The position numbers and the translations under genes are program-made. From positions 1 to 64,000 of the forward strand of contig CAYRWR010000015.1 of the NCBI GenBank assembly GCA_964428015.1: DNA of 64,000 nt, in the 5' to 3' direction. The notes below the pieces were generated by a model, which saw only the letters and a program-made list of their open reading frames with translations, had not been told where the DNA came from and did no database searches. The number at the start of each line of letters is the position of its first letter. Positions within the stretch are counted from its first letter, which is position 1. Origin of the DNA: CAYRWR01 sp964428015 (GTDB lineage: Bacteria > Spirochaetota > Brevinematia > Brevinematales > CAYRWR01). This document shows positions 45,201-54,376 of this stretch, one piece after another.

Positions 45201-45572
45201 CCTGCGCAGCCATGAGTCCATGGTAGTGACCAGTATCTGGGGTTCCCGTGCACTATAGAGAGAATAGAGGCACTGCATCCGATCAGACAGCTTGTCCTGA
45301 CTGGGGAAGACATGAGTAAAAGGAATTACATCTATCTCGGGCAGCAGCCGGCACTGTGTGTGAAACTCACGGCAGCTTTCATACACCGCTTCTGCTTCCA
45401 GTTCATCATGCGCGATATAGATCACAGAGTATTGTTTATCCAGACGGGGCAGGAGAAAAGGGATAAAACCCCGGGGTAGAAAAATATCTACTTCAGAAGA
45501 ACGTGAAAAGGCCTGTTCCAAAGGTTCCAGGGAAACCTGTTCCTGGATAGCATGCCATAAGCTGTCCCGCAT
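42249..45572 (-). CDS. mfd: Transcription-repair coupling factor
   Basis: The 1107-residue Mfd removes RNA polymerase stalled at DNA lesions and recruits UvrA. UvrB-like domains lie at about 1-320. The RNA-polymerase-interacting domain is near 445-500 (GEYVVHLNYGIGQF). The translocase has Walker A GDVGFGKT (594-601), DEEH (695-698) and a later GRVGRSQREGHAY. The C-terminal TRCF domain begins near SAYIPDSFIPD. It follows two lipoprotein genes, with a TAGGT only 7 nt before the ATG. Confidence 0.97.
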   Translation of the reverse strand: MRDSLWHAIQEQVSLEPLEQAFSRSSEVDIFLPRGFIPFLLPRLDKQYSVIYIAHDELEAEAVYESCREFHTQCRLLPEIDVIPFTHVFPSQDKLSDRMQCLYSLYSAREPQILVTTMDSWLRRYPPSTALEKSVIRLTPGMQIDLEELSHRLTGMAYQREFKVSEQGQFSIRGDILDIFPPQYTHALRVNLFGDEIEEIKSFSPVTQTSLETCTEAVIIPASEFAMLRDKEISEEENTQARLHSSFPEYYLRTSSLAEYSHFPVIRICSERAAEWAGETTEKYNRYCPPGKKASALLWDWLEINPSRSLRLRGLNEKDVIDLGVREAPRHETGFSGFVTSLETLLQEEDNHIFLFIEYEELADRMMKILSRFAPRFISSPDQEISDARLNIVLSNLENGFQIQTKEGGKLTFYSEGDLSGKKRMFRKRIRQIDTFFEDIEDIKEGEYVVHLNYGIGQFAGIQRIDVLGNAKDYIMLLFDENEKLFVPLEQAHLIGKYIGSGGKHPQRDSLGSRTWSKKRARVEASIHEFAEKLVAIYARRNAQQGHKFQPDTVWQKEFEDQFPYIETPDQIKVIEEIKSDMETFQPMDRLLCGDVGFGKTEVAMRAAFKAVMEGMQAAVIAPTTVLVEQHYLSFLERFKGFPVKMDMVSRFTPAARLTEIKKKLVKHELDILIGTHKLFSETIQFHKLGLVVIDEEHKFGVMHKETMKERYPLVDFLSLSATPIPRTLNMALSKLRDISLLQTPPDMRIPVETYVSDFNWDVVKFALEYELDRGGQVFFVHNTIKKLPEYAYAIEQLIPRAKCAIGHGQMQEEELEEAFIGFVKGRYNVFVCTTIIDSGLDIPNANTIIISVSNRFGLSQLYQLKGRVGRSQREGHAYFLYNRDKVLTENAQKRLFVINEYTDLGAGFNIAMKDLEIRGAGNILGAEQHGNIIAVGYDMYMRMLKEEVERLQGQHQEEVDTLIDLNYSAYIPDSFIPDSPTKMEIYKKVVSVKSEDEIRQLSREMDDRFGTIPEEVSTLFEISRLKIKAGQMGISSLIEKGQYIEIAFSRFSRVDPLKVMTTMTTGKHPITVKPHLKEMIFYKKFDSPIEIKVRRLTAFLSDIEEN

Positions 45573-45581
45573 ACAGCAGAC

Positions 45582-46040
45582 CTAGTTGGTTAAAAAGGTG
45601 ACGTTAGTGATGTTGCTGGGCAGACTCTTCAGATTATACTCTGAGCTGTAGGCCCGGACCATGAAAAAATAGCTTAGATTGTTCTGAAAAGGCTGGTTGT
45701 CATTATCCTGAGCAAAGACTATCTGGTATAAAACCGCATTGGAGGAAGGTTCCACGTTTCTCCACAGTGTGGGTTTGTCAGGGTCACCGTCAGAATTAGG
45801 CATGAGCTTGCCCTGGTTATCTTTAAGAGTCTGTATACTGTCAGCTATATAGATATTAAATCCGGTGAGATAGGTCTCAGGATTGGATGACCAGAAAGAA
45901 ACCATGATTTTATTGGATGACATGGAAGCCACCACTCCCAGAGGCGGATTCAGCTTGGGGATAGCCTGGAATCCTTCTATACCGCAGGCACTGAACAGGG
46001 CCAGTATAATCACTGCAAGAAGAGTAATGTGTCTTTTCAT
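45582..46040 (-). CDS. Lipoprotein with fibronectin-III-like domain (paralogue 1)
   Basis: A 152-residue lipoprotein (lipobox LFSAC) related to the neighbour at 46053-46550. Both have PLG-V/L-A near residue 35, an ETYL/F-SGF/YEIFVADS-like strand, FMVRAYS and a terminal SLPSNITNVTF. This fits a single FnIII-like module. It lies 9 bp before mfd. Confidence 0.7.
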   Translation of the reverse strand: MKRHITLLAVIILALFSACGIEGFQAIPKLNPPLGVVASMSSNKIMVSFWSSNPETYLTGFNIYIADSIQTLKDNQGKLMPNSDGDPDKPTLWRNVEPSSNAVLYQIVFAQDNDNQPFQNNLSYFFMVRAYSSEYNLKSLPSNITNVTFLTN

Positions 46041-46052
46041 TTATACCCTCCC

Positions 46053-46550
46053 TTACAGACTATGATAGGTGACATTAGTCCAGTTGCTGGGCAGACTGAA
46101 ACTGTTCCAGGTATAACTATAGGCCCTGACCCAGATGAAATAAGTTTGCGAGTCCACCAGCGGGGCCTGGTTGGTATCCACTGTCATGTTAAAAGAATAC
46201 CAGGTAGGTTCATTGACCGGATTTGCCATTATAGTGAGATCATTGGAAGTACTGACATTGGTTTCACCATTGGCATTGGGTAATTTCCTGTAACTGTTGG
46301 TCATATTGGTCAGATCAGCCGCACTGTCAGCCACAAAAATCTCGTAACCGCTGAAATAGGTCTCATTATTCATACCCCAGAAACGGATCTGGATAATTCT
46401 GTTTGTAGTCGAGGAATAATTGGTAGTAAAGCGTGCTGTGAGCCCCAGGGGTGTGTTCAAAGCAGGCGTGGTATTAAAATCCTCTATGGCACAGGACAGC
46501 ATCAATCCCAGTCCCAGGCTCAGTCCTGCCAGGGCGATCCGTTTCTTCAA
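46053..46550 (-). CDS. Lipoprotein with fibronectin-III-like domain (paralogue 2)
   Basis: A 165-residue lipoprotein (lipobox LMLSC) starting at TTG, with AAGGAA 6 nt upstream. It is a tandem duplicate of the 45582 gene with the same strand pattern (GYEIFVADS, YFIWVRAYS, SLPSNWTNVTY). It lies 15 bp after pnp and so belongs to the pnp-mfd transcript. Confidence 0.7.
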   Translation of the reverse strand: MKKRIALAGLSLGLGLMLSCAIEDFNTTPALNTPLGLTARFTTNYSSTTNRIIQIRFWGMNNETYFSGYEIFVADSAADLTNMTNSYRKLPNANGETNVSTSNDLTIMANPVNEPTWYSFNMTVDTNQAPLVDSQTYFIWVRAYSYTWNSFSLPSNWTNVTYHSL

Positions 46551-46565
46551 TCGCTATTCCTTGGT

Positions 46566-48788
46566 TTAGTGGTTGTCCCTACGGGGAGGACGGCGATCTC
46601 TATCGCGGCCATCCCTGCTGCCGCCTCTATCACGGTCGCGGTAGCCGTCTCTACGGGGAGGACGGGGCGCGTTCTTACGGGCCGCTTCATCTTCCTCAGA
46701 CAGCTGGGTCAATGAAATCTTACCGGGTTCTTGTGAAGGTTTGACCCTGGCTTCCACTATCTGTCCCATCTGGAACATATCCTTAACGGTTACATGTCCG
46801 GGGATAGAGCTGACATGGAGCAGACCGGTCATACCGGGGCCTACTTCCACAAACACGCCATAGTCTTCCAGTCTCACCACAGGACCGGACACCGCTTCAC
46901 CGTCGGCAAAACCGTTGGCAATATGTCCCACTGCTTCCAGGGCTTTCTGGATATTGGTGATCTCACTGGCGGAAATGGATACTTTCCCGTCATCTTCTAC
47001 CGCGATATCAACATTAAAGTCAGCCATCAGTTTTTTGATGACTTTACCGCCGGAACCGATAACAGCGCCTATGTTTTCAGGATTAATATTCATGCTTCTC
47101 ATCTTGGGAGCAGAGTCAGCCACTTCTGAACGGGGTTCAGAGATGACGGCGTTCATTTTATCCAGGATATACATACGGCCGGTATTGGCCTGAGTGAGGG
47201 CTTCTTTCATCATTTCTTTAGTGATACCGATCTGCTTCACGTCCATCTGGAAGGCCGTGATACCTTTACTGGTACCGGCGACTTTAAAGTCCATATCTCC
47301 CAGGTGGTCTTCCAGTCCCTGGATATCAGACAGGATCTGGTACTTGCCCTGGGCTTTGTCCCATACCAGTCCCATAGCGATACCAGCTACCGCCCCGGTC
47401 ACGGGCACACCGGCTGCCATCAGTGCCAGGCTTCCGGAACAAACCGTAGCCATAGAAGAGGATCCATTGGATTCCAGAACTTCGGATACGATACGCAGGA
47501 TATAAGGGAACTGTTCTTCATCTTTAGGTAATATACCTTGAATAGCACGTTCTGCCAGATGTCCATGTCCAATTTCACGGCGGGATACCACTCCGGCACG
47601 TTTTACTTCACCCACGGAGAAGGGGGGGAAGTTATAATGGAGCATGAATTTTTTGGTCTGGCTTTCTTTGCTTTCAATGCTATCGATGTATTTGACATCG
47701 CTGGGTGTACCCAGGGTCACAATACCCAGACTCTGCGTCTGGCCGCGGGTAAATAAGGCCGATCCATGAGTAGCTTTGAACAGATCCAGTTCAATCTCAA
47801 TCTCGCGGATCTGGTCAGGTTTACGTCCATCGGCACGGGTTTTTTCATCCAGGATCTGGGTGCGGACTACTTCCTGTTCCAAATCATGCATATATTCTTT
47901 GAGTTCACCATAAGCTTCGTGTTCTTTGTCGATGCTGAAGTGTTCCAAAATCGAGGCATTGACTTCTTTAAGATCTTTGGAACGGGCATGCTTATCCGCA
48001 TTGAGGCTGGCTTTTTTGATCAGGGGTAAGGCATAGTCATGTATCTGCTTACGGAGAGATTCATCGACCTTACTGGGAGCAGGAACAAATTCGGTTTTGA
48101 CCGGTTTGATGATCTTTACCAGTTCTTCGATGAGGTCGATTTCCTGCTTGATAGTCTCATGAGCGATGTCCAGAGCTTTCTGCAGTACTTCTTCCGAAAC
48201 TTCTTTAGCGCCGCCCTCTACCATGATGATACCTTCACGGGTACCGGCTACCACGATATCCAGTTCCGCCTTTTCCATTTCATCCAGACGGGGGAAAACT
48301 TTGTACTGACCATCCAGATAGATGATACGTACTCCGCCGGCCGGTTCCATAAAGGGAATACTGGAAATAGATAGTGCCGCACTGGCTCCGATCACACCCA
48401 GAATAGTGGATTCATAAGTCTGATCATTGGCAAAAGTAGTGGCAAAAATCTGAACTTCATTGAAATAATTTTTGGGGAAAAGAGGACGGATAGGCCGGTC
48501 AATCAGACGGGACACCAGGATAGCGTTATCACTGGGTCGTCCTTCTCTTTTCAGATATCCGCCGGGGATCTTGCCCGCGGCATAAAATTTTTCGATATAA
48601 TTGACGGTCAAAGGAAAGAAATCTGTCCCTTCCATAGCTTCCGGTGCAGCACAGGCTGTGACCAGAATAGAATTACCCCCGTAATTGACCAGTACAGATC
48701 CATCGGCCTGTTTGGCCATTCTGCCGGTCTCAATGACCAGTTCCAGATCACCGATCTGTTTTTTTACGATTTTAGGATCGTTTAACAT
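46566..48788 (-). CDS. pnp: Polynucleotide phosphorylase
   Basis: The 740-residue PNPase degrades RNA 3' to 5' with phosphate. Two RNase PH domains are seen (the second with FTRGQTQSLGIVTLGT and GDMDFKVAGTSKGITAFQMD), then a KH domain (GAVIGSGGKVIKKL) and an S1 domain (VSGPVVRLEDYGVFVEVGPG). The last 35 residues form an Arg/Asp/Gly-rich tail (RDRDRGGSRDGRDRDRRPP) that probably aids RNA binding. GAGGAG precedes the ATG. Confidence 0.96.
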   Translation of the reverse strand: MLNDPKIVKKQIGDLELVIETGRMAKQADGSVLVNYGGNSILVTACAAPEAMEGTDFFPLTVNYIEKFYAAGKIPGGYLKREGRPSDNAILVSRLIDRPIRPLFPKNYFNEVQIFATTFANDQTYESTILGVIGASAALSISSIPFMEPAGGVRIIYLDGQYKVFPRLDEMEKAELDIVVAGTREGIIMVEGGAKEVSEEVLQKALDIAHETIKQEIDLIEELVKIIKPVKTEFVPAPSKVDESLRKQIHDYALPLIKKASLNADKHARSKDLKEVNASILEHFSIDKEHEAYGELKEYMHDLEQEVVRTQILDEKTRADGRKPDQIREIEIELDLFKATHGSALFTRGQTQSLGIVTLGTPSDVKYIDSIESKESQTKKFMLHYNFPPFSVGEVKRAGVVSRREIGHGHLAERAIQGILPKDEEQFPYILRIVSEVLESNGSSSMATVCSGSLALMAAGVPVTGAVAGIAMGLVWDKAQGKYQILSDIQGLEDHLGDMDFKVAGTSKGITAFQMDVKQIGITKEMMKEALTQANTGRMYILDKMNAVISEPRSEVADSAPKMRSMNINPENIGAVIGSGGKVIKKLMADFNVDIAVEDDGKVSISASEITNIQKALEAVGHIANGFADGEAVSGPVVRLEDYGVFVEVGPGMTGLLHVSSIPGHVTVKDMFQMGQIVEARVKPSQEPGKISLTQLSEEDEAARKNAPRPPRRDGYRDRDRGGSRDGRDRDRRPPRRDNH

Positions 48789-48790
48789 GC

Positions 48791-49693
48791 TTACTCCTCA
48801 GTCAAGCTAAACAGGGCCCAGTACTTCTCGACCATATGAGACGGGTGATAGCTTTCCTTCGCTTTCCGTATCCCCGGTATTCCCAGGTCTTGCTCCCTGT
48901 TGACATATCTATATTTTTCTTTAATCTCTTCATTCACAAACCGGTGGTTAATGGCCTGATACACCCCGGGATACTGGGTATCCGCTTTTTCAAAATGGAT
49001 GACAAAGGTCTCCCGGTTCAGTTCTTCACCAAAGGTAAAGGCTATCACCTTTCCCCGGCGGATAAACACCCCGCCCCGCCCCTGAAGTTGTTCCCAGTGA
49101 TCCAAGTACTCCCTGAGGGCATCATATTCCGCCTGGAGGGCTGGTTCATCGGGGTTGCGGTCAGCCATCCAGATCTGGGCCAGCTCCAGACAACCAGCTT
49201 TGAATCGTTCCTGGTAGACCTGGTATTCATGTTCCACTTCACGTTGGAACTTATTTATAAAGCCGCGTTTACCATCCAGATGGTTTCCGGGCAGGTCAGC
49301 CAGGCTCATGGTGTCATACACATAATCATACTGGTCCCGGTTATCTTCTACCCTCCAGCCCTCGCCGCGCAGAAGCTCAGCATGTGCAGAGGGTAAACGA
49401 AATACCCCGACCTGGTGTTTTCCTCTCTCCCGGCACCACTGTGTGATCTTCCGGTACGCATCTAAAGGATCGGAAAAACCTGCCGGGGGCAAAAAACAGT
49501 CATGATCATCATCATGCCGGACCTTGAGTATCAGTCCTTTTTTATATACAGCCCAGTCTATTTTTCGGCTGTGACGCCACATAAACAGATTGCTGAAGGT
49601 ATATTCAGAAATCAGGGGCTGTTCCTGGCGCAGGATCGGCATAAAAATATCCCGGTCCGTGATATCCAGGGCTTTAAAGGTGAGATCGGTCAT
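48791..49693 (-). CDS. DUF2156 / phosphatidylglycerol lysyltransferase C-terminal-like protein
   Basis: A 300-residue soluble protein of the DUF2156 family, which has twin GNAT folds (FSNLFMWRHSRKIDW near the start; GGVFIRRGKVIAFTFGEEL in the second half; YRYVNREQDLGIPGIRKAKESYHP near the end). The family resembles the catalytic part of MprF, which transfers lysine to phosphatidylglycerol, but this protein lacks the membrane flippase. It sits between rpsO and pnp. Confidence 0.82.
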   Translation of the reverse strand: MTDLTFKALDITDRDIFMPILRQEQPLISEYTFSNLFMWRHSRKIDWAVYKKGLILKVRHDDDHDCFLPPAGFSDPLDAYRKITQWCRERGKHQVGVFRLPSAHAELLRGEGWRVEDNRDQYDYVYDTMSLADLPGNHLDGKRGFINKFQREVEHEYQVYQERFKAGCLELAQIWMADRNPDEPALQAEYDALREYLDHWEQLQGRGGVFIRRGKVIAFTFGEELNRETFVIHFEKADTQYPGVYQAINHRFVNEEIKEKYRYVNREQDLGIPGIRKAKESYHPSHMVEKYWALFSLTEE

Positions 49694-49731
49694 ACGATCT
49701 CCCGGTTTTTATTTACACAGATAACAGAAAA

Positions 49732-49773
49732 AGTTCCCCGTAATAGCCAGAATGAGAGCTGAAGCGGGGAACT
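49732..49773 (-). terminator. rpsO terminator
   Basis: Read on the minus strand: AGTTCCCCG, an internal loop of 24 nt, CGGGGAACT, then TTTTTCT. It ends the murJ-HAD-ribF-rpsO unit before DUF2156-pnp. Confidence 0.75.
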
Positions 49774-49802
49774 CTTTTCTTTAAAAAAAGCAGGTACAGG
49801 TG

Positions 49803-50078
49803 TTAGAAACTTCCCCTGATTCCCAGCTCAGCAATAAGGCTTCTGTATCTTTCTACATCTACTGAATGCAGATAGCGCAGCAATCTTTTCCGTCTTCCAA
49901 CCAGGCGCATCAGGCCACGTTTGGAATTATTATCGTGCTTGTAGTCCTGGAAATGGCGGGTCAGGTTGTTGATACGTCCGGTCATAATAGCGATCTGGAC
50001 TTCGGGAGACCCGGTATCACCAGACTGTTTGCCGAACTTGTTTATCATTTCCAGCTTGTCTTCAGAATTAAAGGACAT
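49803..50078 (-). CDS. rpsO: 30S ribosomal protein S15
   Basis: The 91-residue S15, with SGDTGSPEVQIAIMTGRINNL and the terminal VGRRKRLLRYL. It binds 16S rRNA early in assembly. The ATG at 50078 has GGAGG 6 nt upstream and shares one base with the ribF stop (TGATG), so the two are coupled. Confidence 0.97.
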   Translation of the reverse strand: MSFNSEDKLEMINKFGKQSGDTGSPEVQIAIMTGRINNLTRHFQDYKHDNNSKRGLMRLVGRRKRLLRYLHSVDVERYRSLIAELGIRGSF

Positions 50079-51031
50079 CAAATTCCTCCACAGAGTATCT
50101 CTTCAAAATTTTTATCCACCGTGTAGTCCTTATGATAGGACAGACATAGTAGTCTATCATTATAAAGGAGGTCCTTTAATTCTTCAAGATTATGAACAGT
50201 TTTTTCTTCCCTGATTTTCTTGATAAATACCAGGTCATACAAATCCTGATCGATTTGACCTTCAAATTCCAGTACATTGGTCTCAATGCGCAGCTCTTTG
50301 CCCTTCACACTGGGCCGGCTGCCGATGTAGGACATAGCGGGATATAGTTTCTTTCCTATACGCATGTAGGTAAAATAAATGCCCACGGGTGGCAGGACCT
50401 GATCATTGAGTGCCAGGTTAATGGTAGGAAAACCTATCTTGCGTCCTATGCCGTCCCCGCTCAAACCGTGGCTGCGGTAAAAGAAGGGGCGCCCCAGCAT
50501 AGATGCCGCCTCTTCCAGGTCTCCGCTTTTTACCAGACGCCGGATAGCGGTAGAGTTCACATCCCTGTCATTCCACAGGACTTCATCAAACACCTTGAGA
50601 TCAAAGCCCATTTGCAGAGACTGGTGACGCAGGGTCTCCACATCACCCCGATTCTGATTCCCGTAACGAAAATTATATCCTACATAAATGTGTAGTTTTT
50701 TAATCTTTTCCAACAAATTAAGAATAAAATCATCCGGACTCATGGGCATCACATCAAAAAGGTCCAGGTCAACATAATCATGAATCCCCAAATGCCGCAT
50801 CATATCCTGTTTAAAATGCGCGGGAAGCACATAACCCATAAACATTTCCGGGCGAAGGAGCTTCACCGGAGAATCCCTGAAAGTAAGGACAATAGAGTGC
50901 CCCTGTCCCGCGTCCTGCCGCAGGGTGTCCAGGATCTTGCGGTGCCCCTGATGCAGACCGTCAAAATTGCCGATGGTTAGCCAGGCTTCCTGGAGGCGGG
51001 GGATTTCCTCTAATTTGTGCAAAATATTCAT
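50078..51031 (-). CDS. ribF: Bifunctional riboflavin kinase / FAD synthetase
   Basis: A 317-residue enzyme making FMN and FAD. The N-terminal adenylyltransferase has FDGLHQGHRKIL, and the kinase domain has GDGIGRKIGFPTINLAL and RIETNVLEF. Overlaps with the upstream HAD gene (4 nt) and rpsO (1 nt) show one operon. I see no FMN riboswitch. Confidence 0.95.
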   Translation of the reverse strand: MNILHKLEEIPRLQEAWLTIGNFDGLHQGHRKILDTLRQDAGQGHSIVLTFRDSPVKLLRPEMFMGYVLPAHFKQDMMRHLGIHDYVDLDLFDVMPMSPDDFILNLLEKIKKLHIYVGYNFRYGNQNRGDVETLRHQSLQMGFDLKVFDEVLWNDRDVNSTAIRRLVKSGDLEEAASMLGRPFFYRSHGLSGDGIGRKIGFPTINLALNDQVLPPVGIYFTYMRIGKKLYPAMSYIGSRPSVKGKELRIETNVLEFEGQIDQDLYDLVFIKKIREEKTVHNLEELKDLLYNDRLLCLSYHKDYTVDKNFEEILCGGI

Positions 51032-51687
51032 GAGGCCCCCATGATAGTTCTGATAATATGAGAGGCATCATGCAGATCCCGGGCTATATAATCCACCATG
51101 GAAAAGTCCTGGTCCCGGGTATAATCACTAGGCACAGCTATGGTGATACAATTGGCATTGCGTGCCGAACGGCAGCCGTTTTCACTGTCTTCCAGTACCA
51201 CGCAGTATTCGGGATCTATGCCCAGCCGGGCACTCATCTTGAGATAAGTTTCGGGATCAGGCTTGCCTGTGTTAATATTGTCGGAAGACAGCAGTACATC
51301 AAAATGGCCTCTCAGGCCCATTTTATTTACCACCAGATCCATAAATTCCTGTTTAGCGCCGGTAGCCACACCCAATGACATCTTCGGTTTAAATTCCCGA
51401 ATCACATCCTGTAATCCCGGAAGCAGAGAAAGGTCGGTTTTCATCTTCTCCAGCATCATGCTGTCACGCCGCTCCAGCCAATCCGCGGGAGTACCCTCCA
51501 GCCCCAGGTGATGACAGAAAATTTCCATACTTTCCAGCGGTTTACGTCCCATCATGGCAAACAGAGTCTCCTGTGACAATTCCCGGCCGGCTTCACGGGC
51601 CAGCTGGTATTCACAGTCCCAGTAGAGACGTTCCGTGTCCACCATCAGTCCATCCATATCAAAGATCAGGGCTTTTACTTCTCTCAT
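51028..51687 (-). CDS. HAD-superfamily hydrolase (beta-phosphoglucomutase-like)
   Basis: A 219-residue HAD phosphatase. Motif I is FDMDGLMVDTE, motif II LGVATGAKQ, motif III lies in NTGKPDPETYL, and motif IV is LEDSENGCRSARN. The cap is helical. The substrate is unknown. It overlaps murJ upstream and ribF downstream by 4 nt each. Confidence 0.88.
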   Translation of the reverse strand: MREVKALIFDMDGLMVDTERLYWDCEYQLAREAGRELSQETLFAMMGRKPLESMEIFCHHLGLEGTPADWLERRDSMMLEKMKTDLSLLPGLQDVIREFKPKMSLGVATGAKQEFMDLVVNKMGLRGHFDVLLSSDNINTGKPDPETYLKMSARLGIDPEYCVVLEDSENGCRSARNANCITIAVPSDYTRDQDFSMVDYIARDLHDASHIIRTIMGAS

Positions 51688-53225
51688 CTTTTATAACCTA
51701 CTTTGAGTAATTGCGTGGCCCCGAAATACAGGCCGGTAAACAGGATAAAGGAAGATCCGCCTAAAAGCAATTTCAACAGGGTATTGGTAACAGGGGTATA
51801 AATAAAATGTATAAACAAAAACAATATACCGATTGCGCCCCCCGCGATCAGGCCAAAGAGCAGGAGCCGCCCTAAAAAATGCAGAAGAACCGGTTTCAGC
51901 GGTATCATTTTCTTGAGTCGGAGCATGTAGTAGCTCGAGGTCAGCCATCCGGCAATCACATCCGCCCAGATTATTCCGTTCAACCCCCAGCCCTTGATAC
52001 GGGAAAGCTCATACAGAGCTGTACTGCCGATGAGCAGGAGAATATTGATATACAGCGGGGTGCGCGCGTCATGTACAGAGTAGAACACCCGGGCCAGGGT
52101 GATATTCAGAGCCATGGGGAGTAAAGCCAGAGAGTACAATTGGGTGGCACTATAGGTAGCGTTTAATAGCTCCGGGCTGTATTTACCCGAAGTACCGGTG
52201 AACAGTACCTGCAGGTCTCGATACACGATATTCACCCCGATTTCAGGGAAGACAATAAAGAACATACTCATAGGCACCAGCAGCCACAACAGGATATTGA
52301 AACCTTCATTTACCGCCTGCTGGAATTTTGCCACGTCTTTTTTTACATCAATGGAGGACAGCACCGGGAGCAATACCGTGGACAAGGCCACACCGGTAAC
52401 ACCCACCATAGACTGATTGATCATAAAGGCATTGCGCTGGATGGTCAGACTGCCGTCTGCCAGGTAGGACATATAACGTGTAAAAATAAAACTCAGTGCC
52501 ATCAGCAGGCTCATATTGAGCAGGGTCCGGCCTAATAAAGGAAAGAATTCCTTCAAAGCCGGAGTGTTCCATTCAATAATAAGCTGGTATTTAAACTTGA
52601 TCTGCACCAGCTCAATGATTTCCAGGGCAAACATCAGGATGCCCCCCACTACCACCGAGATAGCCAGACCCCACAGATTCCATTGCTTGTACATAAAAAT
52701 TGGAATGAGGATAGTGGCCAGATTAAAAAGCAGAGGGGCAAATGCGGGGGTGGTAAACCGTTTATGGGAGTTCAGGATACCCATAGCCATGGAGAACAGA
52801 CTGACAAACAGAGTAAAGGGCATCATGATCTGCATCATGATCACAGCCTGGGCCAGTTTTTCCCCTTTAAATCCCGGTACATACCAGGGCACATAGTAGG
52901 GAGCCAGCCAGATACCCAGGACACTTAGTACCACTGTGAAAATAATGAAGATATTGATTACCGTAGAAGCAAAGCGGTTGGCTTCCGCTTCCTGGCTTCC
53001 CCCGGCACGCACTTTCTGAAATACGGGGATAAAGGCATTGTTCATGCTGCCTTCACCCACGATCTTGCGCAGATTATTGATCTGGTTAAAGCTGGCCTGG
53101 AAGGGGTCAGCTTCCACTCCGAACAGGTGATTGACTACCGTCCATTTCAGGATACCCAGTACACGAGACAAAAAAGTCCCGATAGAGTTAATGAAAGTAT
53201 GACGGTAGCTGACCAGTTTTGCCAT
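51684..53225 (-). CDS. murJ: Lipid II flippase MurJ (MviN)
   Basis: A 513-residue MATE/MOP-family membrane protein with about 14 helices. It begins SIGTFLSRVLGILKWTVVNHLFG, and the conserved LRKIVGEGSMNNAFIPVFQ region follows. It flips lipid II for peptidoglycan synthesis. It lies 8 bp after the CsgG-like gene and overlaps the HAD gene. Confidence 0.95.
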   Translation of the reverse strand: MAKLVSYRHTFINSIGTFLSRVLGILKWTVVNHLFGVEADPFQASFNQINNLRKIVGEGSMNNAFIPVFQKVRAGGSQEAEANRFASTVINIFIIFTVVLSVLGIWLAPYYVPWYVPGFKGEKLAQAVIMMQIMMPFTLFVSLFSMAMGILNSHKRFTTPAFAPLLFNLATILIPIFMYKQWNLWGLAISVVVGGILMFALEIIELVQIKFKYQLIIEWNTPALKEFFPLLGRTLLNMSLLMALSFIFTRYMSYLADGSLTIQRNAFMINQSMVGVTGVALSTVLLPVLSSIDVKKDVAKFQQAVNEGFNILLWLLVPMSMFFIVFPEIGVNIVYRDLQVLFTGTSGKYSPELLNATYSATQLYSLALLPMALNITLARVFYSVHDARTPLYINILLLIGSTALYELSRIKGWGLNGIIWADVIAGWLTSSYYMLRLKKMIPLKPVLLHFLGRLLLFGLIAGGAIGILFLFIHFIYTPVTNTLLKLLLGGSSFILFTGLYFGATQLLKVGYKR

Positions 53226-53233
53226 GTACTATC

Positions 53234-54316
53234 CTAGTGATATAGATAAAGGCGGAGATTAATGCTATGGTATTTCAGTCCGCCTGCCGCCTTGATCTGG
53301 GTAATGCCCATGCTGTCTTCAACACCGCTGGTCAGGGCACTATTATTTATGCCGCTGGCCAGAGGCAGGCTGTACTGCCAGCCCAGATTCAGGCTCCAGT
53401 TGCGGCCAAAGAGCAGACCCGCTTCCGCGAAAATCCCGATATTTCCCTGAGTAAACCACAATTTATTGCCTGATAAAAAGCCCTGGGCCAGGCGATCCGC
53501 GCTGAGTGTATACAGTATGCCGGCACCGGCCTGAAAGATGCGGGTACGGACCAGACTCATCATAATAGTAGGGGTCAGTGAGAACCGCATGATCCCGGTA
53601 GCATCGTTCAGACTGCCCAAGCCGATCTCACCCCGTACTCCCACCTCCAGAAAACCTTCCCCGGGAGCATGAAAACCGGCTTCCAGAGAAAATATCCCCG
53701 AGTCGGAAAATCCGGGGAACCAGCCGTAACTGGTAGCTAATTCCCAGGCAAAGCGCCGGGTAGGAGGAGCCATAAGCCGTGAAAAATAGCTGGGGCCGGA
53801 ATTTTTTTTATTGGCGGTAGTCTTGATAGGTTTTAGCTTGAAAGGGCTGACACTGCGACCCTGGGCCAGGACACTCAGACGGTGCGCCAGAGTGGGCATG
53901 AGGTCTACCAGGCCGGACGCTTCATAACTCATGACGGTATCAGCCCAGGCTACTTCCGAGGTAGAGCTGTCCAGGGCCCTCACACTCAGGATATAGCGTC
54001 CGTCCACATAGCTGACCGAACCTGTGAGCAGGAGTTTGGCATCCAGGATCTCACCCACCCGTACAGCCTGCTCTTCAGTGATGCCGGCCATGGTCAGTTT
54101 TTGTTCCTGGAGTACTTTTTCCAGACGTTCTCTTTCTATCAGCTGGAAGATGTTTTTCTTTCGGCTTAATTCTGTACGCAGTACTTCCGACAGGGCTACC
54201 GCGTCTATGGTGGTCTTTTTTTCCAGATTAAGGACCGCTATCTTGATTCTTTCCGCTCCGAAAACAGGAAAGACAATAGAAATCATAAGAAAAATAGTCA
54301 ATAGTAACTTTTTCAC
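53234..54316 (-). CDS. Exported CsgG/FlgO-like protein with beta-barrel C-terminus
   Basis: A 360-residue secreted protein (signal peptide ending PVFGA). Residues about 20-150 match the CsgG/FlgO N-terminal fold (KIAVLNLEKKTTID; IERERLEKVLQEQKLTMAGI; AKLLLTGSVSYVDGRYIL). The second half looks like an outer-membrane barrel and ends in INLRLYLYH. The GTG at 54316 is favoured because AAGGGG lies 6 nt upstream. Confidence 0.75.
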   Translation of the reverse strand: MKKLLLTIFLMISIVFPVFGAERIKIAVLNLEKKTTIDAVALSEVLRTELSRKKNIFQLIERERLEKVLQEQKLTMAGITEEQAVRVGEILDAKLLLTGSVSYVDGRYILSVRALDSSTSEVAWADTVMSYEASGLVDLMPTLAHRLSVLAQGRSVSPFKLKPIKTTANKKNSGPSYFSRLMAPPTRRFAWELATSYGWFPGFSDSGIFSLEAGFHAPGEGFLEVGVRGEIGLGSLNDATGIMRFSLTPTIMMSLVRTRIFQAGAGILYTLSADRLAQGFLSGNKLWFTQGNIGIFAEAGLLFGRNWSLNLGWQYSLPLASGINNSALTSGVEDSMGITQIKAAGGLKYHSINLRLYLYH

Positions 54317-54376
54317 ACGCACCCCCTTGTCACTCTCACTGCAATAATGTAGCATAGAGCCCAAGGTTACGCAACA

